From positions 186,001 through 250,000 of the forward strand of contig NZ_FOPS01000003.1 in NCBI RefSeq assembly GCF_900113545.1: a stretch of DNA of 64,000 bases, in the 5' to 3' direction. Positions 31,686 to 40,474 of this stretch are shown piece after piece (position 1 is the first letter of the stretch; every line of letters begins with the position of its first letter). Under the pieces are notes generated by a model. It searched no databases, was not told where the DNA came from, and saw nothing but the letters and a program-made list of their open reading frames with translations. The DNA is from Neisseria elongata subsp. elongata. Lineage in GTDB: Bacteria; Pseudomonadota; Gammaproteobacteria; Burkholderiales; Neisseriaceae. The translations under genes and the position numbers were made by a program.

Positions 31686-32455
31686 AAAGCCGCTACCTGC
31701 ACCTGCACGAAGCCCTCGGCTTGGGGCCGATGTGGCTGAAACAGGGCGCGCGCCTGCTGCCGCCGCCCGCCGAAGGGCAAGACGGCCGTTTTCAGACGGC
31801 CTCTGATACCGCCCCGACGGTTCGCACGGCCCCGCAGCCGGCGGCCGCCCTCCGCGAGGATGCAAAACAGCCGTCAGGCAACGCCCATGCCGCCACCCTG
31901 GCCGCCATCGGCGGCGCGTCCCGAAGGCAAAGCCGCGAACCGTCCGTACCGAAGCCCGCAGAGCCTGCCGCAAATACCGAAAACACCCCGTCAGACGGTC
32001 TACAAGACGGCATCATCCCGCAAACGCAGGCCGACGCCGCCCGCCTGTTGGCCGTCAGCATCTGCCCCGCCCCCGCCGACTTGGCCGCAGGCCGCCTGTT
32101 CAGCGGTGCGGACGGCGTATTGCTCGACAACATGCTTGCCGCCATCGGCCTGACCGCCGCCGACTGCCGCCGCACCAGCTGGCTGCCGTCGGTGGAATTT
32201 TCCCCCGATGCCGCCCGATTGCAGGCCGCCGCCGAACGGATGCGCCACGAAGCGGCTTCCGGCCGCATCCGCGCCGTCTTGCTGCTCGGCCAGTTTTTCG
32301 AACAGCCGGAAAACGCCGAAGCCGTCGCCGCGACCTTCGGCAACCTGCCCGTATTCACCGTCCCCCATCCCGCGCGTATGTTGCGTCAGCCGCAGCTGAA
32401 AGCCCGTGCATGGACTGAATTGAAACGGCTGCGGCAATATTTGGAGGCCGTCTGA
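31679..32455 (+). CDS. Uracil-DNA glycosylase-like protein lacking Fe-S ligands
   Basis: A 258-residue protein of three parts: an N-terminal ~30 residues (YLHLHEALGLGPMWLKQGA), a long low-complexity Ala/Pro/Ser linker (~35-115), and a C-terminal family 4-like UDG fold. The fold is seen in GRLFSGADGVLLDNMLAAIGL and FTVPHPARMLRQPQLKARAW. The usual catalytic GEAPG is replaced by CPAPADLAAG, and only two cysteines exist, so the four-Cys 4Fe-4S site is absent. Activity is therefore doubtful. The stop is supplied by an AGGCCGTCTGAA site (EAV then stop), and another uptake site encodes part of the linker. Confidence 0.75.
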   Translation: MLESRYLHLHEALGLGPMWLKQGARLLPPPAEGQDGRFQTASDTAPTVRTAPQPAAALREDAKQPSGNAHAATLAAIGGASRRQSREPSVPKPAEPAANTENTPSDGLQDGIIPQTQADAARLLAVSICPAPADLAAGRLFSGADGVLLDNMLAAIGLTAADCRRTSWLPSVEFSPDAARLQAAAERMRHEAASGRIRAVLLLGQFFEQPENAEAVAATFGNLPVFTVPHPARMLRQPQLKARAWTELKRLRQYLEAV

Positions 32456-32461
32456 AAGCAT

Positions 32462-32494
32462 AAAGGCCGTCCGAACAATTTTCAGACGGCCTTT
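32462..32494 (+). terminator. Paired AGGCCGTC(T/C)GAA terminator
   Basis: AAAGGCCGTCCGAA and TTCAGACGGCCTTT pair with one change in the left arm (TCCGAA for TCTGAA) that becomes a G-C versus G-U position. It ends the tsaB-rimI-UDG operon. Confidence 0.75.
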
Positions 32495-32589
32495 ATCATG
32501 CTGCCGATACTGTCGCCCGCCCATTTTTCGGCGTACCATTCCATCTGCCGGAACATACCGGCCATTATTCGACAAACCAGGAGAACCTG

Positions 32590-32934
32590 ATGAAAAAAGC
32601 CTTATTCCTTGCCCTGTGCGGCCTGTTTGCCTCCGCTGCCCACGCGGGTTGCACCGAAAGCGGCCAGCAGTGCGTGCACTACAAAAACGGCAACGTCGCC
32701 GGAGAAGGGGCGTGCTCGGTGAAAAAATGCCAAACTCCGACCGGCGGCAGCCTGAGCTGGAAACAGAAAAACGGCCCGGCCGTTTCGGTGGAAACCGACG
32801 CGAAAAGCGGCAAAACGCTGGTGAATAAAAAACCGGGCGGACAAGTGAAAAACGGCAACGCCGCCAGCATGGGACTGACCTGCTACGCCGCAGATGCCAA
32901 TAAAAACGAACAGTTCTGCGCCACCAGTTATTGA
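32590..32934 (+). CDS. Small periplasmic Cys-rich hypothetical protein
   Basis: A 114-residue protein with a clear signal peptide (KKALFLALCGLFASAAHA, then GC). The mature part has six cysteines (GCTES, QQCVH, GACSV, KKCQT, LTCYA, QFCAT), suggesting three disulfides in a compact lysine-rich periplasmic domain. I do not recognise a family. The first mature residues GC do not form a convincing lipobox. AGGAGAACCTG precedes the ATG. It is a single gene between two hairpins. Confidence 0.7.
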   Translation: MKKALFLALCGLFASAAHAGCTESGQQCVHYKNGNVAGEGACSVKKCQTPTGGSLSWKQKNGPAVSVETDAKSGKTLVNKKPGGQVKNGNAASMGLTCYAADANKNEQFCATSY

Positions 32935-32952
32935 TAAGCCGCAGTTTGACGA

Positions 32953-33014
32953 CAGGCCGTCTGAAAGCCGCCAAACGGGTTCTCCCCCGTTCAGGCCGCG
33001 CTTTCAGACGGCCT
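32953..33014. terminator. Paired AGGCCGTCTGAA bidirectional terminator with nested hairpin
   Basis: CAGGCCGTCTGAAAG (32953) and CTTTCAGACGGCCT (33001-33014) pair across a ~33-base interior that itself folds as ACGGGTTCTCCCCCGT. It separates the converging Cys-rich protein and sirtuin genes and overlaps the sirtuin stop. Confidence 0.7.
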
Positions 33015-33700
33015 TATCTTTCGGCTGCCCGCAATAATTCCGCTACCAGTGCAGGCACGCCCCGAACCGCCGTTTGAGCCAGGATTTCCACGCCCGAAAC
33101 ATCGGCGTTCGGCTTGGGATCGATCAGGTACACGGGCACCCCGAAACGGGCATAGTGCAGCAGGGATGCGGCGGGATAAACCTTCAGCGACGTCCCGACC
33201 ACGATAACGATGTCGGCGGCTTCGACCAAACGAACGGCTTCTTCTATCAGCGGCACGGCTTCGCCGAACCAGACGATGTGCGGCCGCAGCGGTCGGCCTC
33301 GGCTGTCGCGGTCGGCCAAGGTTTGGTCGCCCTGCCACGGCAGGATTTCGTTTTCATCAACCGTGCTTCTGAGCTTGTTCAGTTCGCCGTGCAGGTGCAG
33401 GACTTTGCTGCTGCCCGCGCGTTCGTGCAGGTCGTCTACGTTTTGAGTGATGATTTGTACGTCGTAAGCGCGTTCCAAATCGGCCAGCGCGAAATGGGCA
33501 GCGTTCGGTTCGGCTACCGCAGCGGCACGGCGGCGGGCGTTGTAGAAATCGATGACGGTTTGCGGGCTGCGGGCGAACGCTTCGGGCGTGCAGACATCCT
33601 CCACGCGGTAGCCTTCCCACAGGCCGCCGCTGTCGCGGAAGGTTTGCAGGCCGCTTTCCGCGCTGATGCCCGCCCCCGTGAGGACGACGCATTTTTTCAT
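33014..33700 (-). CDS. cobB: NAD-dependent protein deacylase (sirtuin, CobB-type) without zinc finger
   Basis: A 228-residue class III sirtuin. The NAD site is GAGISAESGLQTFRDSGG (residues 9-26), TQNVDDLHERAG (85-96) and catalytic His104 in LHLHGELNK. Tyr53 and Arg56 in DFYNARRR match the E. coli CobB residues that allow desuccinylation. The zinc-ribbon cysteines are missing: RST replaces RCS and no CxxC follows, the domain being shortened before LRPHIVWFGEAVP. Such zinc-less forms exist in several bacterial groups, so activity is still likely. Confidence 0.88.
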   Translation of the reverse strand: MKKCVVLTGAGISAESGLQTFRDSGGLWEGYRVEDVCTPEAFARSPQTVIDFYNARRRAAAVAEPNAAHFALADLERAYDVQIITQNVDDLHERAGSSKVLHLHGELNKLRSTVDENEILPWQGDQTLADRDSRGRPLRPHIVWFGEAVPLIEEAVRLVEAADIVIVVGTSLKVYPAASLLHYARFGVPVYLIDPKPNADVSGVEILAQTAVRGVPALVAELLRAAER

Positions 33701-33922
33701 GGTTTGTTCCTTGTTGATTGATTTACCGTCGGCTGCCGCTTATGTGTCCGACAGTTCGATTCAGTACACCACCTTATTTATCGCATCTTCGCCTCATCCA
33801 AACAGCCTTCGTACAAATCTGCGGACATGCGGGTTTCAGGCGCAGGACGGGTTTGGTCGTTGCGGGCGGGCGTAATGGCTGCGACAGGGAATTGGCGGCA
33901 TGCGGTATATATTATTCGATTA

Positions 33923-33963
33923 GAGGCCGTCTGAAAAACGGGAAACGGGGTTTCAGACGGCCT
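33923..33963. terminator. Paired AGGCCGTCTGAA hairpin
   Basis: AGGCCGTCTGAAAAAC and GTTTCAGACGGCCT are arms around GGGAAACGGG. It lies at the 3' end of the leftward membrane-protein gene. The remainder of 33701-33922 is the sirtuin leader; I see nothing else in it. Confidence 0.65.
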
Positions 33964-33971
33964 GCCCGGTT

Positions 33972-35108
33972 TTATTTGACGGGGCAGTCGAAATAAAGTT
34001 CGTAGGCCAGTTTGCTTTCGCGGACGCACACTGTGCCGCCTTGGCGAATGCGGTTCGAATAGCTGATTCGCCAGTAACCTTCAAACATTCCGTAGCCGGC
34101 CGGCATGCAGACGGGCACTTCTTTGCATCCCGTGCCGCAGTCATGCACAGAACCTAAACGTGCCTGTTCCACTGTTTCAAATTTGCTGCCGATCAGGCTG
34201 GCCGGGCCAAGGATGGAAGCCAACGACCATGTTGATATAAAACCGATGACCAGTATGATTAAACTGATTTGGGTCATCATGATGATGGCTGCGGTTATCC
34301 GCCCGACAACGGAGCGGCGGCGGTAGTGATGGGCGGGCAGGCCCAAAACAGTTTCGTGCATCCATACTTTGCGAACCATCCAAGCAGACGGCAGTAAGAT
34401 AAGAAGAGTAATGAGCAAGGCAAGCTGCCAGGCGGCAGCAGTCAGTTTGAAGGGATGAACGAAGAAGTACGAGACAAAGGCCAGCACTGTAATGATGTAG
34501 AATCCCACGGATATGGTTTTCAAAAACCTTACACCCAGCGGGTTCATGGTGGCAAATAGGCGGCGGTATTCGGCGGACAAGGCTCTTTGAAAAACTGCTT
34601 CGCTGCTTTGTGCCTGCAAGGCTTTCAAAAGGGTATCTTCGTCGCGGCACAAGTCCAATCGAAAACGGTAGACGTGACAATCGGGGGAGATGGCACGCAG
34701 GTAAACTTTATCTGAAGATGAGAGACCTCGTGAACTTATCACACGGTATTCAAACGTCCAATCAGTGGGGCAGCTGAAGCGTTCGCGCCCGAATGCGCCG
34801 TATAACACCAGCCGGTCGTTGGTCAGGGTTGCAAAACGGCTGCAGGTCAGGCCGAACCACATGCCTTCGGAGTAAATGATGCCGAATAGGAAGATAAACA
34901 GGCTGACGGCAATGGCCGCCCAATCGGGCAGGATGCCATAGATGATGAAGGCAATGGCGGTAACGACGGCAATCAGCGTCATCAGTATCAGCAGGAGCAG
35001 GAACATGATGACGGCGCGTATCCGAGAAGCCGGGAAAACCTGCCCGCTTGTGGTTTGGACGGAAACAGGTATAGACGAATATTGTTGGTTGTTTTTCCGG
35101 TTCATCAT
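33972..35108 (-). CDS. Hypothetical multi-pass membrane protein
   Basis: A 378-residue inner-membrane protein with five or so hydrophobic segments: two near residues 35-90 (FLLLLILMTLIAVVTAIAF and IAVSLFIFLFGIIY), two near 200-245, and one near 280-300. A ~100-residue soluble loop lies between the first and second pairs, and a Cys-containing C-terminal domain (DCGTGCKEVPVCMP) would face the periplasm. I do not recognise the family. Monocistronic, with hairpins on both sides. Confidence 0.65.
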   Translation of the reverse strand: MMNRKNNQQYSSIPVSVQTTSGQVFPASRIRAVIMFLLLLILMTLIAVVTAIAFIIYGILPDWAAIAVSLFIFLFGIIYSEGMWFGLTCSRFATLTNDRLVLYGAFGRERFSCPTDWTFEYRVISSRGLSSSDKVYLRAISPDCHVYRFRLDLCRDEDTLLKALQAQSSEAVFQRALSAEYRRLFATMNPLGVRFLKTISVGFYIITVLAFVSYFFVHPFKLTAAAWQLALLITLLILLPSAWMVRKVWMHETVLGLPAHHYRRRSVVGRITAAIIMMTQISLIILVIGFISTWSLASILGPASLIGSKFETVEQARLGSVHDCGTGCKEVPVCMPAGYGMFEGYWRISYSNRIRQGGTVCVRESKLAYELYFDCPVK

Positions 35109-35158
35109 TTTTCCTTCCCGTAGTGTGTGATGTGCGGCTATATGGTGCGAATGAGGAT

Positions 35159-35202
35159 AAAGGCCGTCTGAAACATCAAATCGGGGTTTCAGACGGCCTT
35201 TT
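35159..35202. terminator. Paired AGGCCGTCTGAA terminator after pepA
   Basis: AAAGGCCGTCTGAAAC and GTTTCAGACGGCCTTTT form a 16-bp stem four bases from the pepA stop, with a T run in the pepA direction. Confidence 0.75.
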
Positions 35203-35205
35203 GCC

Positions 35206-36621
35206 TTATTCGGCGCGGTTGCGCAAGAATTGCAGCAAGAGCGGCACGGGGCGGCCGGTCGCGCCTTTTTCCTTACCCGACTTCCACGCCGTGCCGGCGA
35301 TGTCCAGATGCGCCCACGGGTAGTTTTCCGTGAAGTGCGACAGGAAGGCGGCAGCGGTGATGGTGCCGGCGGGGCGGCCGCCTATGTTTTGCAGGTCGGC
35401 GAAGTTGGATTTGAGTTGTTCGCGGTATTCGGCAAACAGGGGCAACTGCCATGCCTTGTCGCCGCTTTGGCGCGATGCGGTCAGGATTTCGTCGGCCAGC
35501 TCCTGCGTGTTGGTCAAAAGGCCGCTGGCAACGTGACCGAGTGCGATGATGCACGCGCCGGTGAGTGTGGCGACATCGACTACGGCGGCGGGTTTGAACT
35601 GTTCGGCATGGCTCAGCGCGTCGCACAGTATCAGGCGGCCTTCGGCATCGGTGTTCAGGATTTCGATGGTGGTGCCGTTCATGGCCGTTACCACGTCGCC
35701 GGGTTTGCTGGCGGCCGCGTCGGGCATGTTTTCGCAGGTGGGGACGATGGCGGTCAGGTTGATGGGCAGTTTGGCTTTGGCGGCGGCCACGAATGCGCCG
35801 ATGACGCTTGCCGCACCGCACATGTCGTATTTCATTTCGTCCATCGCTTCGCCCGGCTTGAGCGAGATGCCGCCGCTGTCGAAGGTGATGCCTTTACCGA
35901 CGAGTACGACAGGGGCGGCGTTTTTGTCGGCCGCGCCGCGCCAGTGCAGTTCGATGAGGTAGGGGTCTTGCGCGCTGCCTTTGGCCACCGACCAGAATGA
36001 ACCCATGTGTTCGCGGATATGGTCTTTATCGTGGATTTTGGCGGCCGCACCGAATTTTTCGGCTTCGGCACGGGCGGTGTCGGCCAGATATTTCGGGGTG
36101 CAGACGTTGGGGGCAGTGTTGCCCAGGTCTTTGCACAGGTTGATGCCGTAGAGTTGGGCTTCGGCCCAATTCAGGGCGGTTTGCACGGTGTCGGCGTGTT
36201 CGGTGTGGAAGGTTGCGCCGTCGAGTTTGGCGGCTTTCGCGTCTTTTTTGAAACGGTTGAATCGGTAAGCGGCCTGTCCGAAGGCGAGCGCGAAGATTTC
36301 GGCGGCTTCGGCGGCTTGGTTTTGGTCGAAGCCGTTCAGGCTGATGTGCGGGTTTTCCTGTTTTTGCGCCCATGCGGCGGCTTCGGCGGCGGCTTTTTCA
36401 AGCGCGTCGCGGCCGTCGTTTTCCGGCAGTGCGACCGCCACGGCTTTCAGTTTGCCCGATTCGGCGGTTTGGGCGGCGGCAAAACGTTCGCCTTCGGCCA
36501 GCGATTCGAGCAGCAGGCGGGCGGTTTCGTTATCGGGTGCGTTTTCACGATTGCGGCAGATATAAAGCAATGCGCCTTCCTGATGCGGCTGCAAGGCGGC
36601 GGCTTTTGTGCTAAATTGCAT
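35206..36621 (-). CDS. pepA: Leucyl aminopeptidase PepA (M17)
   Basis: A 471-residue M17 metallo-aminopeptidase, cytosolic and normally hexameric, with two metal ions. Catalytic motifs are [31 protein letters not shown] (Lys and Asp ligands) and the family signature [16 protein letters not shown] substrate-loop and C-terminal domain of normal length follow. PepA in some bacteria also binds DNA; nothing here tells either way. Divergent from the lipoprotein gene at 36816; the 194-bp gap holds one GCCGTCTGAA site and AT-rich promoter-like DNA. Confidence 0.93.
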   Translation of the reverse strand: MQFSTKAAALQPHQEGALLYICRNRENAPDNETARLLLESLAEGERFAAAQTAESGKLKAVAVALPENDGRDALEKAAAEAAAWAQKQENPHISLNGFDQNQAAEAAEIFALAFGQAAYRFNRFKKDAKAAKLDGATFHTEHADTVQTALNWAEAQLYGINLCKDLGNTAPNVCTPKYLADTARAEAEKFGAAAKIHDKDHIREHMGSFWSVAKGSAQDPYLIELHWRGAADKNAAPVVLVGKGITFDSGGISLKPGEAMDEMKYDMCGAASVIGAFVAAAKAKLPINLTAIVPTCENMPDAAASKPGDVVTAMNGTTIEILNTDAEGRLILCDALSHAEQFKPAAVVDVATLTGACIIALGHVASGLLTNTQELADEILTASRQSGDKAWQLPLFAEYREQLKSNFADLQNIGGRPAGTITAAAFLSHFTENYPWAHLDIAGTAWKSGKEKGATGRPVPLLLQFLRNRAE

Positions 36622-36815
36622 TTTTATTCCTTTCGGTTGGCCGTCTGAAAAACGGCGGAAGCGTTATTTTACCGTGAATCTTCATCCTATGCCCGACACC
36701 CTGTTCCTTGAAGCTTGAGGGAAGGCAAGCGGCAGGTTTAGAATATTTCTTGAAAACGGCATATGCATTTTCAATTGAAAATAAAATCCCCCAAAAGGAG
36801 CTATAAGGAGCTGTT

Positions 36816-37271
36816 ATGAACAAGATGTTTGTTTGCTTATCTGTTTTGGCAGTTGCGCTGGCGGCTGGCGGCTGCCGGGGAGGGGCTAGTGCCCAGCAGA
36901 AACAGGATCTTTCCCATATGAATGCCCGCCAGCGCGATGAAGCAGGGCGCGAGGCCGCAGCCAATCTGCGCCGAACGGAGTTGAAGGAAGATGCAGACAC
37001 GAAGGTGGCGGATATCCGCTACCGTGCTTCTGACGATACTTTTGTGTATACGCTGATATTGAAGAAAATCGCCAGTCCGAAAGTGCTCGATACCGCACGA
37101 CGGCGCAAGCTCGATGCCATGCTCCATAAGGAAGGCAGAAAAGAAATCTGCCGTAGCCGAAATATGCGCGATTTAATGGTGCACGGGCGTTATTCGGTGG
37201 AATACCGCGTGCTCGCGCGCAACGGCAGGGCGTTGTCTTCTCCGATACACATCAGTGCCCGGGATTGTTGA
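36816..37271 (+). CDS. Small lipoprotein, paralogue of the 37652 gene
   Basis: A 151-residue lipoprotein: the lipobox LAAGGC places Cys20 as lipidation site. The mature part shares with the protein at 37652-38110 the blocks GREAAANL/GREAAREM, DIRYRASDDTFVYT/DIRYRSSDDTFVIS, R(D)LMVHGRYSVEYR/DLMKIGRYAFEYR and a terminal ISA(R/K)DC. Two conserved cysteines (EICRSRN and the last residue) may pair. Function unknown. The two proteins differ in anchoring: this one is a lipoprotein, the other soluble or membrane-released. Confidence 0.72.
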   Translation: MNKMFVCLSVLAVALAAGGCRGGASAQQKQDLSHMNARQRDEAGREAAANLRRTELKEDADTKVADIRYRASDDTFVYTLILKKIASPKVLDTARRRKLDAMLHKEGRKEICRSRNMRDLMVHGRYSVEYRVLARNGRALSSPIHISARDC

Positions 37272-37389
37272 GATTTAGGTAGGGATAAGGCCGTTTGAAA
37301 AAGCTTTTTCGGATTCTAATTCTGTTTACGCCTTGTTTTCATATGACTTTTGAAATGGTTTTTACCCGATTGCCGCCGCCGACTTAAGA

Positions 37390-37623
37390 AAAGAAGAAAT
37401 ACAGAATATATTGGCAAAGCTTCGCCAAAGGTTATCTTTACCGTCATACCACCCATCCCGTATCTGCGCTAAGCCATCAACCCCTCGGGTGTATTTGCGA
37501 TATTCGTCAGCAGCACGGTTTGATGGCGAACGACGGCAATACAATGAAATACCGTATAACCACCGACAACGATTAAAGCATGCCCGAACTGATATGGGTT
37601 ACCAATTGAAAGACTGCCGATAA
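37390..37623 (+). pseudogene. Decayed third member of the 36816/37652 paralogue family
   Basis: Between the two intact paralogues, AGCACGGTTTGATGGCG, ATGAAATACCGTATAACCACCGACAACG and AAAGACTGCCGATAA match, in shifting frames, the segments of the 37652 gene encoding TRDLMK, EYRITTANG and the terminal KDCR with stop. Stops and frame changes prevent translation as one product. The family therefore once had at least three tandem copies here. Confidence 0.65.
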
Positions 37624-37651
37624 ATCTTTGCATACTTAGGGAAAAAACATC

Positions 37652-38110
37652 ATGAAAAAAGCCTTGTTCGTCCTCTTGACCGCCCTGCCGCTGGCTGCGT
37701 TTTCCGCCGAAGGCATGTCCGATGACCTGAAACGGTTTTTCTCCGGGCTGACTGCCGCCGAGCGCGACAATTTGGGCCGGGAGGCCGCCAGGGAAATGCA
37801 GCAGAAGAATATGAATAAAAATATGGATGCACAGTATTCGCATATCCATGTTATCGACATCCGCTACCGCAGTTCGGACGACACTTTCGTGATATCGGCA
37901 AAAGCAAAACCCGATCAAAATTCAATCATGAGCAATTTTCAATCGACAATGGAGCGCGAGGTTGCACAAATGGTGCGCAGCGAGATGTGTGCCGAAGCCG
38001 ACACGCGCGATTTGATGAAGATAGGCCGTTACGCCTTCGAATACCGCATCACTACCGCCAATGGGAAAAAATTCAAACCGGTGCGGATTAGTGCGAAAGA
38101 CTGCCGATAA
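37652..38110 (+). CDS. Small secreted protein, paralogue of the 36816 lipoprotein
   Basis: A 152-residue protein with a standard signal peptide (KKALFVLLTALPLAAFSA, then EGMSDD). The mature domain aligns with the neighbouring lipoprotein along its length; shared cysteines are in SEMCAEA and AKDCR. It is rich in charged and Met residues in the middle (MQQKNMNKNMD). No family I can name. The 380 bp to its left is filled by a dead copy of the same gene, and a paired hairpin follows. Confidence 0.72.
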   Translation: MKKALFVLLTALPLAAFSAEGMSDDLKRFFSGLTAAERDNLGREAAREMQQKNMNKNMDAQYSHIHVIDIRYRSSDDTFVISAKAKPDQNSIMSNFQSTMEREVAQMVRSEMCAEADTRDLMKIGRYAFEYRITTANGKKFKPVRISAKDCR

Positions 38111-38178
38111 GCCGTTTGGCTGCAAATGAAAGCGCAACCCGATATATGGATTTGTGCAAAAGACCGCCCATCAAACCG

Positions 38179-38211
38179 CAGGCCGTCTGAAAACTTTTCA
38201 GACGGCCTTTG
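38179..38211 (+). terminator. Paired AGGCCGTCTGAA terminator before lptF
   Basis: CAGGCCGTCTGAAAAC and TTTTCAGACGGCCTTTG have almost no loop. It lies 14 bp before lptF, so it should separate lptF-lptG from the paralogue genes; lptF must then start from a promoter inside or close to this element. Confidence 0.65.
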
Positions 38212-38224
38212 AAGACATCTGCCC

Positions 38225-39337
38225 ATGATATACCGACAAAACTTCGTCAAAGAACTCACTTTTACCGCCATCGGCATCTTCGTCGTCATCCTGGCCGTGC
38301 TCGTTTCCACGCAGGCCATCAACCTGCTCGGCCGTGCCGCCGACGGGCGCGTGGCGGTGGATGCCGTAGCCGCGCTCATCGGCTTTTGGACATTGGGCAT
38401 GACCCCGCTGCTGCTCGTTTTAACCGCCTACATCTCCACACTCACCGTCCTGACCCGCTTCTGGCGCGACAGCGAAATGTCCGTCTGGCTTTCCTGCGGC
38501 CTGTCGCTGCGGCAGTGGGTGCGCCCCGTATTGTCATTCGCCCTACCGTTTGCCGCACTGGTGGCCGCCATGCAGCTTTCCGTATTGCCGTGGGCCGAAC
38601 TGCGAAGCCGCGAATTTGCCGAAATCCTAAAACAAAAACAAGAACTCTCGATGGTTGAAGCAGGCGAATTCCGCACCTTGGGCAAGAAAAACGGCCGCGT
38701 TTACTTCGTGGAAACCTTCGATACCGGCTCCGGCATCATGAAAAACCTGTTTTTACGCGAACAAGACGACAAAGGCCGCGAAAACATCATCTTCGCCAAA
38801 GAAGGCCGCTTCTCGCTCACCGACAACAAGCGCACGCTCGAACTGACCCAAGGCTACCGCTACGGCGGCATCCCGGGCGAAGCCGACTACAACCAAGTCT
38901 CCTTCGAGCGTCTCAACCTAATCATCAGCACCACGCCGAAAATCATCAATCCGATAGACCACCGCCGCACCATCCCGACCTCCAAACTCATCGGCAGCGA
39001 CAACCCGCAGCACCGCGCCGAACTCATGTGGCGGCTGAGCCTGCCCCTGGCCGCACTTATATTGAGCATATTGGCCGTCCCCCTGTCCTACTTCAACCCG
39101 CGCACCGGCCACACCTACAACATCCTGTTTGCCATCGGCTTATTCCTCATCTACCAAAACGGCTTAACCTTCCTGCGTAATGCCATAGAAAACGGCAAAC
39201 TGGGCTTTTGGACGGGTTTCCTGCCCATACACATCATCATGCTGGCCACCGCCGTCATCCTGCTGCGCGTGCGCTCCATGCCCGCCCAACCCTTCGCCCA
39301 AGCCCTGAAAGCCGCATTGAAAGGCCGCGCATCATGA
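38225..39337 (+). CDS. lptF: LPS export permease LptF
   Basis: A 370-residue inner-membrane half of the LptB2FG transporter that extracts lipo-oligosaccharide from the inner membrane. It shows the YjgP/YjgQ layout: two N-terminal helices (FTAIGIFVVILAVLVSTQ), a jellyroll periplasmic domain (~130-270) and the C-terminal helices (LSLPLAALILSILAVPLSYF). The stop overlaps the lptG start by four bases (ATGA). Confidence 0.92.
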   Translation: MIYRQNFVKELTFTAIGIFVVILAVLVSTQAINLLGRAADGRVAVDAVAALIGFWTLGMTPLLLVLTAYISTLTVLTRFWRDSEMSVWLSCGLSLRQWVRPVLSFALPFAALVAAMQLSVLPWAELRSREFAEILKQKQELSMVEAGEFRTLGKKNGRVYFVETFDTGSGIMKNLFLREQDDKGRENIIFAKEGRFSLTDNKRTLELTQGYRYGGIPGEADYNQVSFERLNLIISTTPKIINPIDHRRTIPTSKLIGSDNPQHRAELMWRLSLPLAALILSILAVPLSYFNPRTGHTYNILFAIGLFLIYQNGLTFLRNAIENGKLGFWTGFLPIHIIMLATAVILLRVRSMPAQPFAQALKAALKGRAS

Positions 39338-40404
39338 CACTCATCGCCCGCTACCTTATCAAACAGCTCAGCATCACCACCCTGTACGCCATGTTTGCCC
39401 TGCTTGCCCTATACAGCTTCTTCGACATCGTTGCCGAAGTGGGCGGCGTGGGCGAAGGCGGCTACACGGGCATCAAAATGATGCAGTACGTCCTGCTGCA
39501 AATCCCCGACCACGCCTACCAGATGATGCCCCTGGCCGTACTCATTGGCGGCTTGATTGCCCTGAGCCGGCTTGCCGCCAACAGCGAAATGACCGTCATC
39601 AAAACCAGCGGCATGAGTACCGCCAACATCATCGCCATCCTGCTCGGGTTCGGCCTGATATTCGCCGCCGCCACCGCCCTTCTCGGCGAAAGCGTCGCCC
39701 CCGCCGCCAACCGCTACGCCCAAAACCTGAAAACCACGGCCAAAAACGGAAAAATCAGCACCGGCGCGGAAGGGCTGTGGATTAAAGAGCAAAACAACAT
39801 CATTAACGTGCGCGAAATGCTGCCCGACCAAAGCCTGCGCGGCATCAAAGTCTTCCGCCACGACCAAAACTTCAAACTGGCCGAAAGCTGGCAGGCAGAA
39901 TCCGCCGTCATCGCGGCAGACGGAAGCTGGAAACTGGCAAACGTCCGCCGCAGCATCTTGGACGGCGACCGCGTCCGTACCGAAAAACACGACGGCGAAT
40001 ACTGGCAGGCGGGCATACGCGGCAGCCTGCTCGACGTACTGCTGGTCAATCCCAACCAAATGTCGCTCACCGCGCTGACCGCATACATCAAGCATCTTGA
40101 AGACAACAAGCAACAGGCCGACAACTACAAAATCGAATGGTGGCGCAAGCTCATGTACCCCGTCGCCACCGTCGTCATGGCCTTGGTCGCACTCGCCTTC
40201 ACCCCGCAATCCACCCGCCACGGCAACATGGGCTTGAAACTTTTCGCCGGCATCTGCCTCGGCCTGGCCTTCCATTTCGCCGGACGGCTGTTCGGCTTCA
40301 CCAGCCAGCTCTACGGCGTACCCGCCTTTGCCGCCGCCATGCTGCCCACCGCAGCCTTCGCCGCATGGGCGGTATGGTTGATACGGAAGCAGGAAAGGCG
40401 TTAA
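39334..40404 (+). CDS. lptG: LPS export permease LptG
   Basis: A 356-residue partner of LptF. It begins MTLIARYLIKQLSITTLYAM; the early loop has KMMQYVLLQIPDHAYQMMPLAVLIGGLIALSRLAANSEMTVIKTSGMS, which couples to LptB, and the C-terminal helices include HGNMGLKLFAGICLGLAFHFAGRLFG. The chosen ATG overlaps the lptF stop. With lptA and lptC at 49-50 kb, much of the Lpt pathway is in the window, but lptB is not. Confidence 0.92.
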   Translation: MTLIARYLIKQLSITTLYAMFALLALYSFFDIVAEVGGVGEGGYTGIKMMQYVLLQIPDHAYQMMPLAVLIGGLIALSRLAANSEMTVIKTSGMSTANIIAILLGFGLIFAAATALLGESVAPAANRYAQNLKTTAKNGKISTGAEGLWIKEQNNIINVREMLPDQSLRGIKVFRHDQNFKLAESWQAESAVIAADGSWKLANVRRSILDGDRVRTEKHDGEYWQAGIRGSLLDVLLVNPNQMSLTALTAYIKHLEDNKQQADNYKIEWWRKLMYPVATVVMALVALAFTPQSTRHGNMGLKLFAGICLGLAFHFAGRLFGFTSQLYGVPAFAAAMLPTAAFAAWAVWLIRKQERR

Positions 40405-40419
40405 ACGCAAATATAAAAA

Positions 40420-40461
40420 CAGGCCGTCTGAAAACCGTATTTCAGGTTTTCAGACGGCCTT
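40420..40461. terminator. Paired AGGCCGTCTGAA bidirectional terminator (lptG / PepSY)
   Basis: AGGCCGTCTGAAAACCGTATTTC and GTTTTCAGACGGCCTTATTT lie between converging genes, 16 bp after lptG and 14 bp from the PepSY gene stop. Confidence 0.75.
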
Positions 40462-40474
40462 ATTTCCATCCGGT

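Noticed and set aside
33718-33996. 92-codon rightward frame between the sirtuin and the membrane-protein gene
   Set aside because: It reads through a paired DUS hairpin and into the 3' end of an opposite gene; the translation has no protein-like pattern.
39409-40410. A 333-codon leftward frame opposite lptG
   Set aside because: It is antisense to lptG, with Gly/Val/His-rich translation and no family resemblance.
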